A stretch of 8,823 nt of DNA from Chloroflexota bacterium. Lineage in GTDB: Bacteria > Chloroflexota > Anaerolineae > UBA1429. A program made the translations under genes and the position numbers. The notes below the pieces were generated by a model, which saw nothing but the letters and a program-made list of their open reading frames with translations, had not been told where the DNA came from and searched no databases. This document shows, one piece after another, positions 1 through 5,591 of the stretch (positions within the stretch are counted from its first letter, which is position 1; each line of letters begins with the position of its first letter). The DNA lies in contig JAAYXX010000267.1 in the NCBI GenBank assembly GCA_012515695.1, positions 1-8,823 on the forward strand, in the 5' to 3' direction.

Positions 1-326
1 CGGCAGCAGTTCTCGAAATGCTGTTGCAGAGCTATCACGAGGAACTGGACCTGTTGCCCGCGTTGCCTGCCGCATGGCCGACGGGCAGCATTCAAGGGTT
101 GCGGGCGCGTGGCGGCTATACCGTAGACCTGGAATGGGAAGAGGGCCGCTTGAAACGCGGGGAGGTGACCCCGTGCATATCCCGCGAATGCACCATCCTG
201 CACGGAGTGGGGCGCTATCGCGTTCTGGATGGAGTGGGCAAACCCGTCACCTGCCGGGAGGATGGACACAGACTGCGCTTTGATGTGCGAGAGTGGGACA
301 CGTACACCATACTCCCGCTAGAGTAG
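1..326 (+). CDS. GH95-type alpha-L-fucosidase, C-terminal fragment
   Basis: The reading frame is open from the left edge (first full codon at position 3) to a TAG at 324-326, so only about the last 107 residues are present. The fragment reads AAVLEMLLQSYHEE, then LLPALPAAWPTGSIQGLRARGG, then a short beta-rich tail. I recognise the 'EMLLQS...LLPALP..WP.G...GLRARGG' pattern as the end of the (alpha/alpha)6 barrel and the start of the closing beta domain in glycoside hydrolase family 95. Those enzymes remove alpha-linked L-fucose (some act on L-galactose) from plant or animal glycans. The catalytic residues lie upstream, outside the window, so activity cannot be judged. The ATG at 18 is internal, not a start. 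The gene ends 3 nt before the next one, which suggests co-transcription. Family assignment is from memory of the conserved C-terminal motif; exact substrate is unknown. Confidence 0.82.
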   Translation, partial: AAVLEMLLQSYHEELDLLPALPAAWPTGSIQGLRARGGYTVDLEWEEGRLKRGEVTPCISRECTILHGVGRYRVLDGVGKPVTCREDGHRLRFDVREWDTYTILPLE

Positions 327-329
327 CGC

Positions 330-926
330 ATGAGCAGCCAGGAGGATATGGGCCGGGCCGTCGTGCGCCAGGTAGCGCGCATCGTCAAACAAGCCTGCGC
401 CAGCGAGGATAACATGTTCGGCTACAATATCTGGACCCACCACATCACACTGGTGGTCCAGAACGGGTTGCTGTTGGCCGAACGGTTGGGCGCTGACCGG
501 GAGATCGTCGAGTTGGCAGCGCTGCTACACGACTATGCCGGGATCAAGAACCGCGATTGGGCGGAGGAACATCACCTGTACGGGCAGGCAGAAGCCGGGC
601 GCATCCTTGGCGCGTTGGGCTATCCCCCCGACCGCATCCGCGCCATCCAGCATTGCATCGCCACCCATCGGGGCAGCGTGCGCGAGGAATGGCAGAGCGT
701 GGAGGCGGAAATTGTGGCGAACGCCGACGCCATGACCCACCTGCAGCGCATCCCCTCGTTGCTCTACCTGGCCTTTGTGGAGCATGGCATGTCAGTAGAC
801 GAGGGGGTGCGCTGGCTGCGCGCCAAGCTGGGCCGCAGTTGGGCCAAGCTAAGCCCGGCGGTGCAAGAGATCATGCAGCCCACCTACGACGCCGCGCTGG
901 CAGTGCTCACCGTGCCGCCAGAATAG
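330..926 (+). CDS. HD-domain metal-dependent phosphohydrolase
   Basis: A 198-residue soluble protein with the HD-superfamily signature: His37/His38 (WTHH), the His67-Asp68 doublet in AALLHDYAG, further His81/His82 and His108/His113, and a late Asp133 in ANADAM. These are the usual metal ligands of single-domain HD hydrolases, which hydrolyse phosphate monoesters or phosphodiesters, often nucleotides. The substrate cannot be read from sequence. There is no membrane segment or partner domain. It starts 3 nt after the fucosidase stop and probably shares its transcript. The start is uncertain. ATG 330 has no clear ribosome site. ATG 348 has AGGAGG at 340-345, which is very close (2 nt). Either start keeps the whole HD core. 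The 3' end faces yedF convergently with only 14 nt between the two stops. HD membership is confident; a specific function is not. Confidence 0.85.
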   Translation: MSSQEDMGRAVVRQVARIVKQACASEDNMFGYNIWTHHITLVVQNGLLLAERLGADREIVELAALLHDYAGIKNRDWAEEHHLYGQAEAGRILGALGYPPDRIRAIQHCIATHRGSVREEWQSVEAEIVANADAMTHLQRIPSLLYLAFVEHGMSVDEGVRWLRAKLGRSWAKLSPAVQEIMQPTYDAALAVLTVPPE

Positions 927-940
927 GCGCGCCTTTGTCC

Positions 941-1543
941 CTACATATTCAACACGCGCCCGGCATCCAGCAATGTTTCCGCAATGGTATACATATTCGA
1001 GATCACGCCGACGGCAAGCTGCTCCTTCAGGTCAAAATACCCCAGGCACGTCCCGCATACCAGCAATTGCACCCCCTGCTCCTCCAACACGCGCAGGTCA
1101 TCCAACACAGGCGAACCTTCAACAGCCAGCCGCACGCCAGTATTGTAAAAAATCAGCACATCGGGCAGCGGCTCTACCTCGGTCAGCGTATGGAAAAAGG
1201 TCCGCATCAGGATGCCCCCCAGTTCGTCATCCCCGCGCCCCATGCGCTCGCCAGATAGGACAACAACCGTCGGCCCCGTAGCCACAGCGCCGGGCTGGGC
1301 CTGGGGAGCCGGTTGTGGCTCAGGTGCCCCTGCCTGAGGCGGGGCGAGGTGGACGGCAAACCCGCCCTCTTGCTCTTCCACACGCACCTGCCAGCCATCC
1401 CGCTCGGCCAGGCGGCGCACATTTCCCACCTGATCCCTGCCCGTCACCAGGGTGATAATGGCCTCCCCTGCCCCCATCGCCTTCTTGGTCAGCAAGACAG
1501 GCTGCGGGCACGGCAGCCCCCGGGCATCCACTGTTTTGACCAT
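941..1543 (-). CDS. yedF: YedF-type sulfurtransferase-like protein (TusA + DsrE-like domains)
   Basis: The protein has two domains. Residues 1-66 form a TusA/SirA-like fold with the Cys-Pro motif VDARGLPCPQP (Cys12), the residue that carries persulfide in TusA proteins. A Pro/Ala/Gln-rich linker spans about 67-91. Residues 92-200 form a DsrE-like domain with the hallmark CGTCLGYFDLKEQLAVG (Cys163 and Cys166). This architecture matches the 'selenium metabolism protein YedF' family, often found with selenium-using genomes and thought to handle sulfur or selenium as a Cys adduct; its exact reaction is unsettled. I place the start at the ATG at 1543 because homologues begin right before VDARG and an AGGA lies 8 nt upstream. 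In-frame ATGs at 1552 and 1588 would add 3 or 15 residues. No selD, selA or selB is visible nearby. The gene is convergent with the HD gene and divergent from pckG. Confidence 0.88.
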   Translation of the reverse strand: MVKTVDARGLPCPQPVLLTKKAMGAGEAIITLVTGRDQVGNVRRLAERDGWQVRVEEQEGGFAVHLAPPQAGAPEPQPAPQAQPGAVATGPTVVVLSGERMGRGDDELGGILMRTFFHTLTEVEPLPDVLIFYNTGVRLAVEGSPVLDDLRVLEEQGVQLLVCGTCLGYFDLKEQLAVGVISNMYTIAETLLDAGRVLNM

Positions 1544-1646
1544 CTTGTCCATCCTATGCTCTGTTACTAGCCTTGCCAGTTGGGTCATTGTAGCCGCCCC
1601 GTCGCCGCGAATGCAAACGCATCTTTGGATTACTCACCTGCCATAC

Positions 1647-1675
1647 TTGACAAATAGCCCCAAAAAGAGTAAATT
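1647..1675 (+). promoter_or_regulatory. Sigma70-like promoter upstream of the structured RNA and pckG
   Basis: A perfect TTGACA (1647-1652) is followed after 17 nt by TAAATT (1670-1675), in an unusually AT-rich patch for this GC-rich window. The predicted start would be near 1682. Transcription would run rightward through the folded RNA at 1731-1849 and possibly into pckG. The -10 matches only 4 of 6 consensus bases. Confidence 0.5.
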
Positions 1676-1701
1676 TACAATGGCGACATATGCGATTTCC
1701 T

Positions 1702-1731
1702 TTGCTAAAATTCATCCAAACGGCTTATTTT
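1702..1731 (+). promoter_or_regulatory. Possible second promoter abutting the structured RNA
   Basis: TTGCTA (1702-1707) and TATTTT (1726-1731) lie 18 nt apart, each a 4-of-6 match to sigma70 consensus. A start near 1738 would fall within the first strand of the RNA closing stem. It is weaker than the promoter at 1647-1675 and offered only as an alternative. Confidence 0.25.
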
Positions 1732-1849
1732 GGCCGGTCGGAGGGATGTCGAACAAGCTCGACCAACGCTGGTCATGCGCTTACGCGGACCTTGGCGAGG
1801 CCCCAGCGTTGGAGAGTCGATTTCGATTCCTGCCGCCCGGCTCTTTTTT
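1731..1849 (+). ncRNA. Structured RNA ending in a T-tract: candidate small RNA or pckG attenuator
   Basis: About 120 nt fold into one closed unit by hand pairing. The closing stem pairs 1733-1745 with 1829-1841 (11 of 13 positions pair, including one G-U; T1738/C1836 and A1742/G1832 mismatch). Inside lie a 5-bp hairpin (1748-1752 with 1759-1763) and a perfect 10-bp helix (1763-1772 with 1803-1812; the two helices share base 1763). That helix encloses two small hairpins (1777-1779/1784-1786 and 1787-1792/1798-1802, with a bulge). The closing stem is followed by TCTTTTTT, the tail of a Rho-independent terminator. I checked it by eye against tRNA (including tRNA-Sec), SRP RNA, RNase P RNA, tmRNA and common riboswitches and matched none. 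Because it sits between a promoter and pckG on the same strand, it could be a free sRNA or a cis attenuator of pckG. Confidence 0.5.
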
Positions 1850-2020
1850 AAAATAGAAGGGGGTGGTATCGGGCATATTGTGGGGTGATCCGTCGTGCTG
1901 TAAATAACGTGCACATGTCTGGGCGTATCATCCCGGTGGGGTAAGGCTAGCCACCCACTAGCACTAGCTGGCCCAACACGATGGCCACGATGCATAGACC
2001 TATTGGAGGCACAAGATACG
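1850..2020 (+). other. pckG 5' proximal leader
   Basis: This 171-nt stretch between the T-tract and the pckG start has no credible gene. It contains one plausible long-range stem, 1882-1889 with 1927-1934 (8 bp with one G-U), enclosing a small 4-bp hairpin (1895-1898 with 1911-1914). A palindrome GGCTAGCC lies at 1945-1952. GGAGG at 2005-2009 is the ribosome-binding site of pckG. I see no convincing second promoter; TTGTGG (1879) with TAAATA (1901) is too poor to call. Confidence 0.4.
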
Positions 2021-3826
2021 ATGTCATCTATCAAAAACAAAAGACTTGACGCTTGGGTGCGCGAAGTGGCTGAAATGTGTCAGCCAGACGCAATCTATTG
2101 GTGCGACGGTAGCCAGGATGAGTATGACCGCCTGATGGCCCAGATGGTTGCCAGTGGCAGCTCTGTCGCGCTCAAACAGCGCCCCAACTGTCATCTATTT
2201 CGCTCTGACCCTGGCGACGTGGCCCGCGTCGAGGCACGCACTTTTATCAGTACCCCGACACAAGAAGAAGCAGGACCGACAAATAACTGGGTGGACCCCG
2301 CCAGCTTGAAAGCAACCATGCGCAAGCTGTACAGGGGATGTATGAAGGGACGCACTCTGTATGTGATCCCCTTCCTGATGGGGCCTTTTGGCTCGCCTAT
2401 GTCCAAGGTTGGCGTCGAGATTACCGATAGCCCTTACGTCGTCTGCAATATGCATATTATGACCCGCGTCGGAACGCGGGCGTTGGAAATGCTTGGCGAA
2501 GATGGCGAATTCATTCCCTGCCTGCACTCCGTGGGCAGCCCAATTCTCAACGGCAATGGAGACGACTCCTGGCCCTGCGCCCCAATGGAGCAGAAATACA
2601 TCAGCCATTTTCCCCAGGAAAACCTGATCTGGTCGTATGGCTCCGGCTATGGCGGCAATGCGCTGCTGGGTAAAAAGTGTCTGGCGCTGCGGATCGCCTC
2701 GGCAATGGCCCGCCGCGAAGGCTGGATGGCCGAGCATATGCTGATCCTGCGGCTGATTAGCCCCGAAGGCAGACGGTATCATATCGCGGGCGCTTTTCCA
2801 TCGGCCTGCGGCAAGACCAACCTGGCAATGATTCAACCGACCATCCCCGGCTGGAAAGCCGAGTGCATCGGCGATGACATCGCCTGGATGAAGATCGGCC
2901 CCGATGGGCGGCTGTACGCCATCAACCCCGAAGCGGGCTTCTTTGGCGTGGCCCCCGGCACTTCATACGACTCGAACCCGATGGCGATGGATACCGTTCG
3001 CGCCAACACCATTTTCACCAACTGCGCCCTGACCGATGATGGCGATGTCTGGTGGGAAGGGATGAACGGCAAGGCACCAGAGCACGCGATTGACTGGATG
3101 GGCAATGACTGGACGCCAGGGAACGGCCACCCCGCCGCCCACCCGAACGCCCGCTTTACCGCGCCTGCCTCCCAGTGCCCGGTGATCTCGCCCGATTGGG
3201 AAGACCCTCAAGGCGTGCCCATCGACATCTTTATTTTTGGCGGGCGACGCGCGAGTGTCGTGCCCCTGGTAACAGAGGCGTACGATTGGGACCACGGGGT
3301 CTTTATGGGCGCGACGGCTGCTTCCGAGACCACAGCCGCCAACATCGGCTCGGTGGGCAAGCTGCGGCGCGACCCCTTTGCCATGACGCCCTTCTGTGGC
3401 TATAACATGGGCGATTATTTCCAGCATTGGCTGGACATGGGCGACCGATTGGGTGAAAACCGCCCGCACATCTTTTATGTAAACTGGTTCCGCAAGACCC
3501 CCGACGGCCACTGGCTGTGGCCCGGCTTTGGCGACAATAGCCGCGTGCTCAAGTGGATGTGCGACCGCATAGACGGCAAGGTAGGGGCCAGGGAAACCGC
3601 CATCGGCTTGTTGCCGAACGAGGGCGACCTCGACCTCAGCGGCCTGAACCTGCCGCCGGAGGACGTCAAAGCCCTGCTGACCGTGGACGAGGATGCCTAT
3701 CGGGCCGAACTGCCCGATATCGAGCAGCATCTAGCGCAGTTCGGCGATCACTTGCCTGCGCGTCTGCGCCAACAACTCGACGAGTTCAAAGCGCGCCTCT
3801 GTCGCGTCCTTGATCGCGCCAGCTAA
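2021..3826 (+). CDS. pckG: Phosphoenolpyruvate carboxykinase (GTP)
   Basis: A 601-residue cytosolic enzyme that interconverts oxaloacetate plus GTP with phosphoenolpyruvate, CO2 and GDP, the entry step of gluconeogenesis or an anaplerotic route. The length fits the GTP-dependent family, not the ATP-dependent PckA type. Visible motifs, in order: the N-terminal LDAWVREVAEMCQPDAIYWCDGS; the P-loop SACGKTNLAM (261-270) with the family-specific catalytic-loop Cys263 before GKT; the metal-binding GDDIAWM (284-290); NPEAGFFGVAPGTS; FGGRRA (406-411); and NWFRK (488-492). All key residues look intact. The ATG at 2021 is chosen over an in-frame TTG at 2003 because GGAGG at 2005-2009 is a Shine-Dalgarno 11 nt before it; starting at TTG would place the ribosome site inside the gene. 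A long leader with a terminator-like RNA precedes it. A tandem repeat begins at its stop. Confidence 0.97.
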   Translation: MSSIKNKRLDAWVREVAEMCQPDAIYWCDGSQDEYDRLMAQMVASGSSVALKQRPNCHLFRSDPGDVARVEARTFISTPTQEEAGPTNNWVDPASLKATMRKLYRGCMKGRTLYVIPFLMGPFGSPMSKVGVEITDSPYVVCNMHIMTRVGTRALEMLGEDGEFIPCLHSVGSPILNGNGDDSWPCAPMEQKYISHFPQENLIWSYGSGYGGNALLGKKCLALRIASAMARREGWMAEHMLILRLISPEGRRYHIAGAFPSACGKTNLAMIQPTIPGWKAECIGDDIAWMKIGPDGRLYAINPEAGFFGVAPGTSYDSNPMAMDTVRANTIFTNCALTDDGDVWWEGMNGKAPEHAIDWMGNDWTPGNGHPAAHPNARFTAPASQCPVISPDWEDPQGVPIDIFIFGGRRASVVPLVTEAYDWDHGVFMGATAASETTAANIGSVGKLRRDPFAMTPFCGYNMGDYFQHWLDMGDRLGENRPHIFYVNWFRKTPDGHWLWPGFGDNSRVLKWMCDRIDGKVGARETAIGLLPNEGDLDLSGLNLPPEDVKALLTVDEDAYRAELPDIEQHLAQFGDHLPARLRQQLDEFKARLCRVLDRAS

Positions 3827-3910
3827 CCGCGCCGCGTAAATCGCGCCGCGAGCATCGCGCTCGCGTAAATCGCGCTCGCGAAAATCGCGCTCGCGATTCT
3901 CGCGCCCCTG
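3815..3910 (+). repeat. GC-rich 13-15 bp tandem repeat emerging from the pckG 3' end
   Basis: The core CGCGCYCGCG/CGCGCCGCG recurs with starts at about 3828, 3842, 3856, 3871, 3886 and (degenerate) 3901, spaced 14, 14, 15, 15 and 15 nt. The consensus is roughly AAATCGCGCTCGCG. A degenerate unit ATCGCGCCAGCTAA at 3813-3826 includes the pckG stop codon itself, and later units carry TAA or AAA at the same place. The unit at 3883-3898 is a perfect dyad (AATCGCG-CT-CGCGATT). It looks like local slippage expansion, with no sign of a mobile element. Confidence 0.75.
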
Positions 3911-3931
3911 CTATGAGGGTGCTGAATAGAC

Positions 3932-3979
3932 GATTATCCGCCCGACAAGGCCAATACGTGGTCTTGTCGGGCGGATGCG
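3932..3979 (+). terminator. Long hairpin, probable pckG terminator
   Basis: ATCCGCCCGACAAG (3936-3949) pairs perfectly with 3963-3976. The stem extends inward through a G-U and three more pairs (3950-3953 with 3959-3962), giving about 18 bp around a 5-nt loop. No T-run follows, so it may block 3' decay or act in both directions, or it may not be a classic intrinsic terminator. It lies just before the next promoter, as expected for the end of pckG transcription. Confidence 0.6.
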
Positions 3980-4004
3980 TTCGAGTCCTACGCCAAATAG
4001 GTGA

Positions 4005-4033
4005 TTGACTTGCAAAGAGTTTTCGATTATATA
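4005..4033 (+). promoter_or_regulatory. Strong sigma70-like promoter of the RRM gene
   Basis: TTGACT (4005-4010) and TATATA (4028-4033) are separated by exactly 17 nt and lie directly after the pckG hairpin. Both hexamers match 5 of 6 or nearly so, and the region is AT-rich. The predicted transcription start is near 4040, leaving a leader of about 275 nt before the RRM start codon. Confidence 0.65.
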
Positions 4034-4039
4034 GGTACT

Positions 4040-4315
4040 AACAGGGTTGTTCGTGCGGGCCATGCTGCCAACTCTCGCAACAGACCGGAAGAGGCGCCGG
4101 GCATGAGGGATCTGGCTGGTAGGCGATAGGACTGCCCGCAGGTGGTGTACCAGTGTGCCCTGGAGTGTGGACTGGTAGAAAGGAGTTGGGTCAGCAGCAG
4201 TATCGAAAACGTGCTTCCCTCCTTAGTAGTAAGGGCTATGGCCGGTACATTTGGCCCCGACGTTTGGCTTTCGTGGAACTGTACCAATCCACCTGTCATT
4301 GGTGAAAGGACTCGC
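4040..4315 (+). promoter_or_regulatory. Long structured 5' leader of the RRM protein gene
   Basis: This leader has no convincing gene but many short complementarities. A 7-bp perfect stem forms between 4148-4154 and 4171-4177. Another stem, CCTTA-GTAG-TAAGG, spans 4221-4234. GGTACA (4244-4249) pairs with TGTACC (4280-4285), but the 7-mer TGTACCA also occurs at 4146-4152. GAAAGGA occurs at 4178-4184 and again at 4304-4310, where it is the RRM ribosome-binding site. CCTCCTTA (4218-4225) is complementary to both copies. Mutually exclusive folds are therefore possible. Leaders of RRM genes in cyanobacteria and Chlorobi are known to carry regulatory RNA; the regulation here is inferred. Confidence 0.5.
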
Positions 4316-4651
4316 ATGGGCAACAGACTGTATGTGGGCAACCTGAATTACAAGACGACTGAGGACGAGCTGCGCGAGGCGTTCGACGCAGTTGGCGAGG
4401 TCTCCTCAGTCACTATTATCATGGACCGCGAGACGCAGCGGCCCAAGGGCTTTGCCTTTGTGGAAATGGCCGATGAGGCTAGCGCGCAGGCGGCCATCAA
4501 CCAATTGAACGGCACTCAACTGGGTGGCCGCACGATTACCGTTGCGGAAGCCCACCCGCGTGAGGGGGGAAGCCGTGGCCCCCGCCAGGGGTATGGATCG
4601 GACCGCCCAGGGCGTGACGATTCGGATCGCCGTCGGGGTAGCTTTCGTTAA
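4316..4651 (+). CDS. Small RRM-domain RNA-binding protein
   Basis: A 111-residue protein made of one RNA recognition motif and a charged tail. RNP2 is LYVGNL (5-10) and RNP1 is KGFAFVEM (44-51), with the aromatic positions Tyr6, Phe46 and Phe48 that stack on RNA bases intact. The rest of the RRM (helix TEDELREAF, and SAQAAINQLNGTQLGGRTITVAEA) is complete by about residue 82. The last 29 residues are rich in Gly, Arg, Asp and Ser. This is the architecture of bacterial Rbp proteins, single-stranded RNA binders often cold-induced in cyanobacteria. The start ATG 4316 is supported by GAAAGGA at 4304-4310, 5 nt upstream, and by the family N terminus. The frame is open back to 4142, but that 58-residue extension does not resemble any RRM protein and is taken as leader. 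It is monocistronic, flanked by its own promoter and a hairpin. Confidence 0.93.
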   Translation: MGNRLYVGNLNYKTTEDELREAFDAVGEVSSVTIIMDRETQRPKGFAFVEMADEASAQAAINQLNGTQLGGRTITVAEAHPREGGSRGPRQGYGSDRPGRDDSDRRRGSFR

Positions 4652-4657
4652 TAGCTT

Positions 4658-4705
4658 GGGGCGCGTAGCTGCCAGATAACGCGCCCCTCACACATATCGG
4701 GGCGC
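4658..4705 (+). terminator. Three-arm GC hairpin block after the RRM gene
   Basis: GGGGCGCGT (4658-4666) pairs perfectly with ACGCGCCCC (4679-4687) over a 12-nt loop, 6 nt after the RRM stop. A third arm, GGGGCGC (4699-4705), can pair instead with 4681-4687 (7 bp, 11-nt loop). The two folds exclude each other. No T-run follows either, so this may be a stability element or a switch as much as a terminator. Confidence 0.5.
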
Positions 4706-4737
4706 CCATATAGCCCCACCAGATCCGGGTATCGTTG

Positions 4738-4801
4738 CAGACCAGGGCGTTAGCCGGGGTTAGCTTTGATGCCAGGCCCCGGCTGACGCCTTTGTTGTCT
4801 G
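4738..4801 (+). terminator. Rho-independent-type terminator between the RRM and YkvA genes
   Basis: The arms 4746-4759 and 4777-4790 form a 14-bp stem with one T-G wobble, extended by G4745-T4791 and A4744-T4792. An outer CAGAC/GTCTG helix (4738-4742 with 4797-4801) may lengthen it. The 3' side runs into TTTGTTGTCT, a moderately T-rich tail. It probably ends RRM transcription, and it lies 56 nt before the YkvA-type start. Confidence 0.65.
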
Positions 4802-4857
4802 GCTGGCAAGGGACTCATTAGTGTTTATTGCATTCGCAGACTACCAGGGAGGACGAT

Positions 4858-5337
4858 ATGCTCAAGCAGTCGCCGAGCAGAGACGATGGCTCTGATATGC
4901 GGCGCAGCACAAGATTCTACACTCGCACGCGCGCGCGCATTGATAACTGGCTCGAAAACCATCGGGTGGGTGATACTATCAGGAATTATCTCTTGTTATT
5001 GCCCGACTTTTTCGCGCTGCTAGAGCGTTTGCTGCGCGATCCCCGCATCTCCCTGAGCCTCAAAGGGCAATTCCTGGCTGTCCTGATCTATGTGCTCTCC
5101 CCCATCGACCTGATCCCCGACATCCTGCTGCCCTCCGGGTTGGTGGATGACACAGTAGCCATCGCGTTCATCCTCAGCCGGTTCGTGCGAATGATGGGCG
5201 AGGCCGGGGAAGACGTGTTGCGCGAGCATTGGGAGGGCCGAAGCGAAATCCTGGCAGCAATTCGGATGGTTGCCACCAGGGCCGACCAGGTGATTAGCGC
5301 GCGGGTGGTGGGGCCGCTCCGCAAACTGTTCGAGTAG
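4858..5337 (+). CDS. YkvA/DUF1232-family membrane protein
   Basis: A 159-residue protein of unknown biochemical function. Its centre carries the DUF1232 signature: RDPRISLSLKGQFLAVLIYVLSPIDLIPDILLPSGLVDDTVAI, with SPIDLIPD at residues 81-88 and the Asp pair LVDD. Hydrophobic stretches on both sides of SPIDLIPD (about 70-82 and 98-112) suggest a membrane-associated hairpin. The N terminus (about 1-40) is basic and probably cytoplasmic; the C terminus is an amphipathic helical tail. The start ATG 4858 is set by AGGGAGGA at 4846-4853; an in-frame TTG at 4828 lies upstream of that site and is unlikely. The gene stands alone between a terminator before and a terminator-like hairpin after. I know no established role for the family, and the neighbours give no clue. 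Confidence 0.85.
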   Translation: MLKQSPSRDDGSDMRRSTRFYTRTRARIDNWLENHRVGDTIRNYLLLLPDFFALLERLLRDPRISLSLKGQFLAVLIYVLSPIDLIPDILLPSGLVDDTVAIAFILSRFVRMMGEAGEDVLREHWEGRSEILAAIRMVATRADQVISARVVGPLRKLFE

Positions 5338-5360
5338 CCACCTATCCGCACGCTCTGTCA

Positions 5361-5406
5361 GAGGCACAGCGCGGCCCCGTGGGTCTGCACTGTGCCTTTA
5401 TGTTTC
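5361..5406 (+). terminator. Terminator-like hairpin after the YkvA gene
   Basis: AGGCACAG (5362-5369) pairs perfectly with CTGTGCCT (5390-5397), extended by a G-T pair, over a 20-nt GC-rich loop. The tail is TTTATGTTTC. It starts 24 nt after the stop codon, a normal place for an intrinsic terminator, though the loop is large and the T-run interrupted. Confidence 0.55.
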
Positions 5407-5455
5407 ATTGATAGGCAGCTTGCGCTAACTGTAGAGATTGAATCACCCCCCTGAT

Positions 5456-5484
5456 TTGACACAGCCCCGCGAGCAAACCATACT
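5456..5484 (+). promoter_or_regulatory. Sigma70-like promoter of the barrel-ligase gene
   Basis: A perfect TTGACA (5456-5461) lies 17 nt before CATACT (5479-5484), a 4-of-6 match to the -10 consensus. The predicted start is near 5491, giving a leader of about 100 nt. The rest of the 5338-5591 intergenic region holds the preceding terminator and a short CCGG-TTTG-CCGG dyad at about 5561-5572, and no gene. Confidence 0.5.
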
Positions 5485-5591
5485 GCAATGCATCAAAATG
5501 GCCCCCACCAGGAGGGCGCGTCTGACTCGTAGTGTAACAAGCCCTTCTCGCCGCGAGACGCCGGTTTGCCGGGCTGGAGAATTGACCTATC

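Noticed and set aside
926..933. GGCGCGCC palindrome at the HD/yedF junction as a bidirectional terminator
   Set aside because: An 8-bp palindrome has no loop and cannot form a hairpin; probably a chance GC palindrome.
1731..1849. tRNA-Sec or other tRNA, suggested by TTCGATT and the nearby yedF
   Set aside because: The bases flanking TTCGATT cannot form a T-stem, and no acceptor/D/anticodon arrangement fits.
1705..2040. 111-residue minus-strand frame between yedF and pckG
   Set aside because: It covers the structured RNA and pckG ribosome site, has no recognisable motif and no ribosome-binding support.
2963..3730. 255-residue minus-strand frame inside pckG
   Set aside because: Antisense to a conserved enzyme with intact motifs; no domain of its own.
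4142..4315. N-terminal extension of the RRM protein (58 extra in-frame residues)
   Set aside because: The extension does not resemble RRM proteins, and GAAAGGA sits 5 nt before ATG 4316, where family proteins begin.
4040..4315. RNase P RNA, tmRNA or 6S RNA in the long gap before the RRM gene
   Set aside because: The universal RNase P block GAGGAAAGUCC and the tmRNA ends are absent, and the pairing pattern does not form the single long 6S hairpin.
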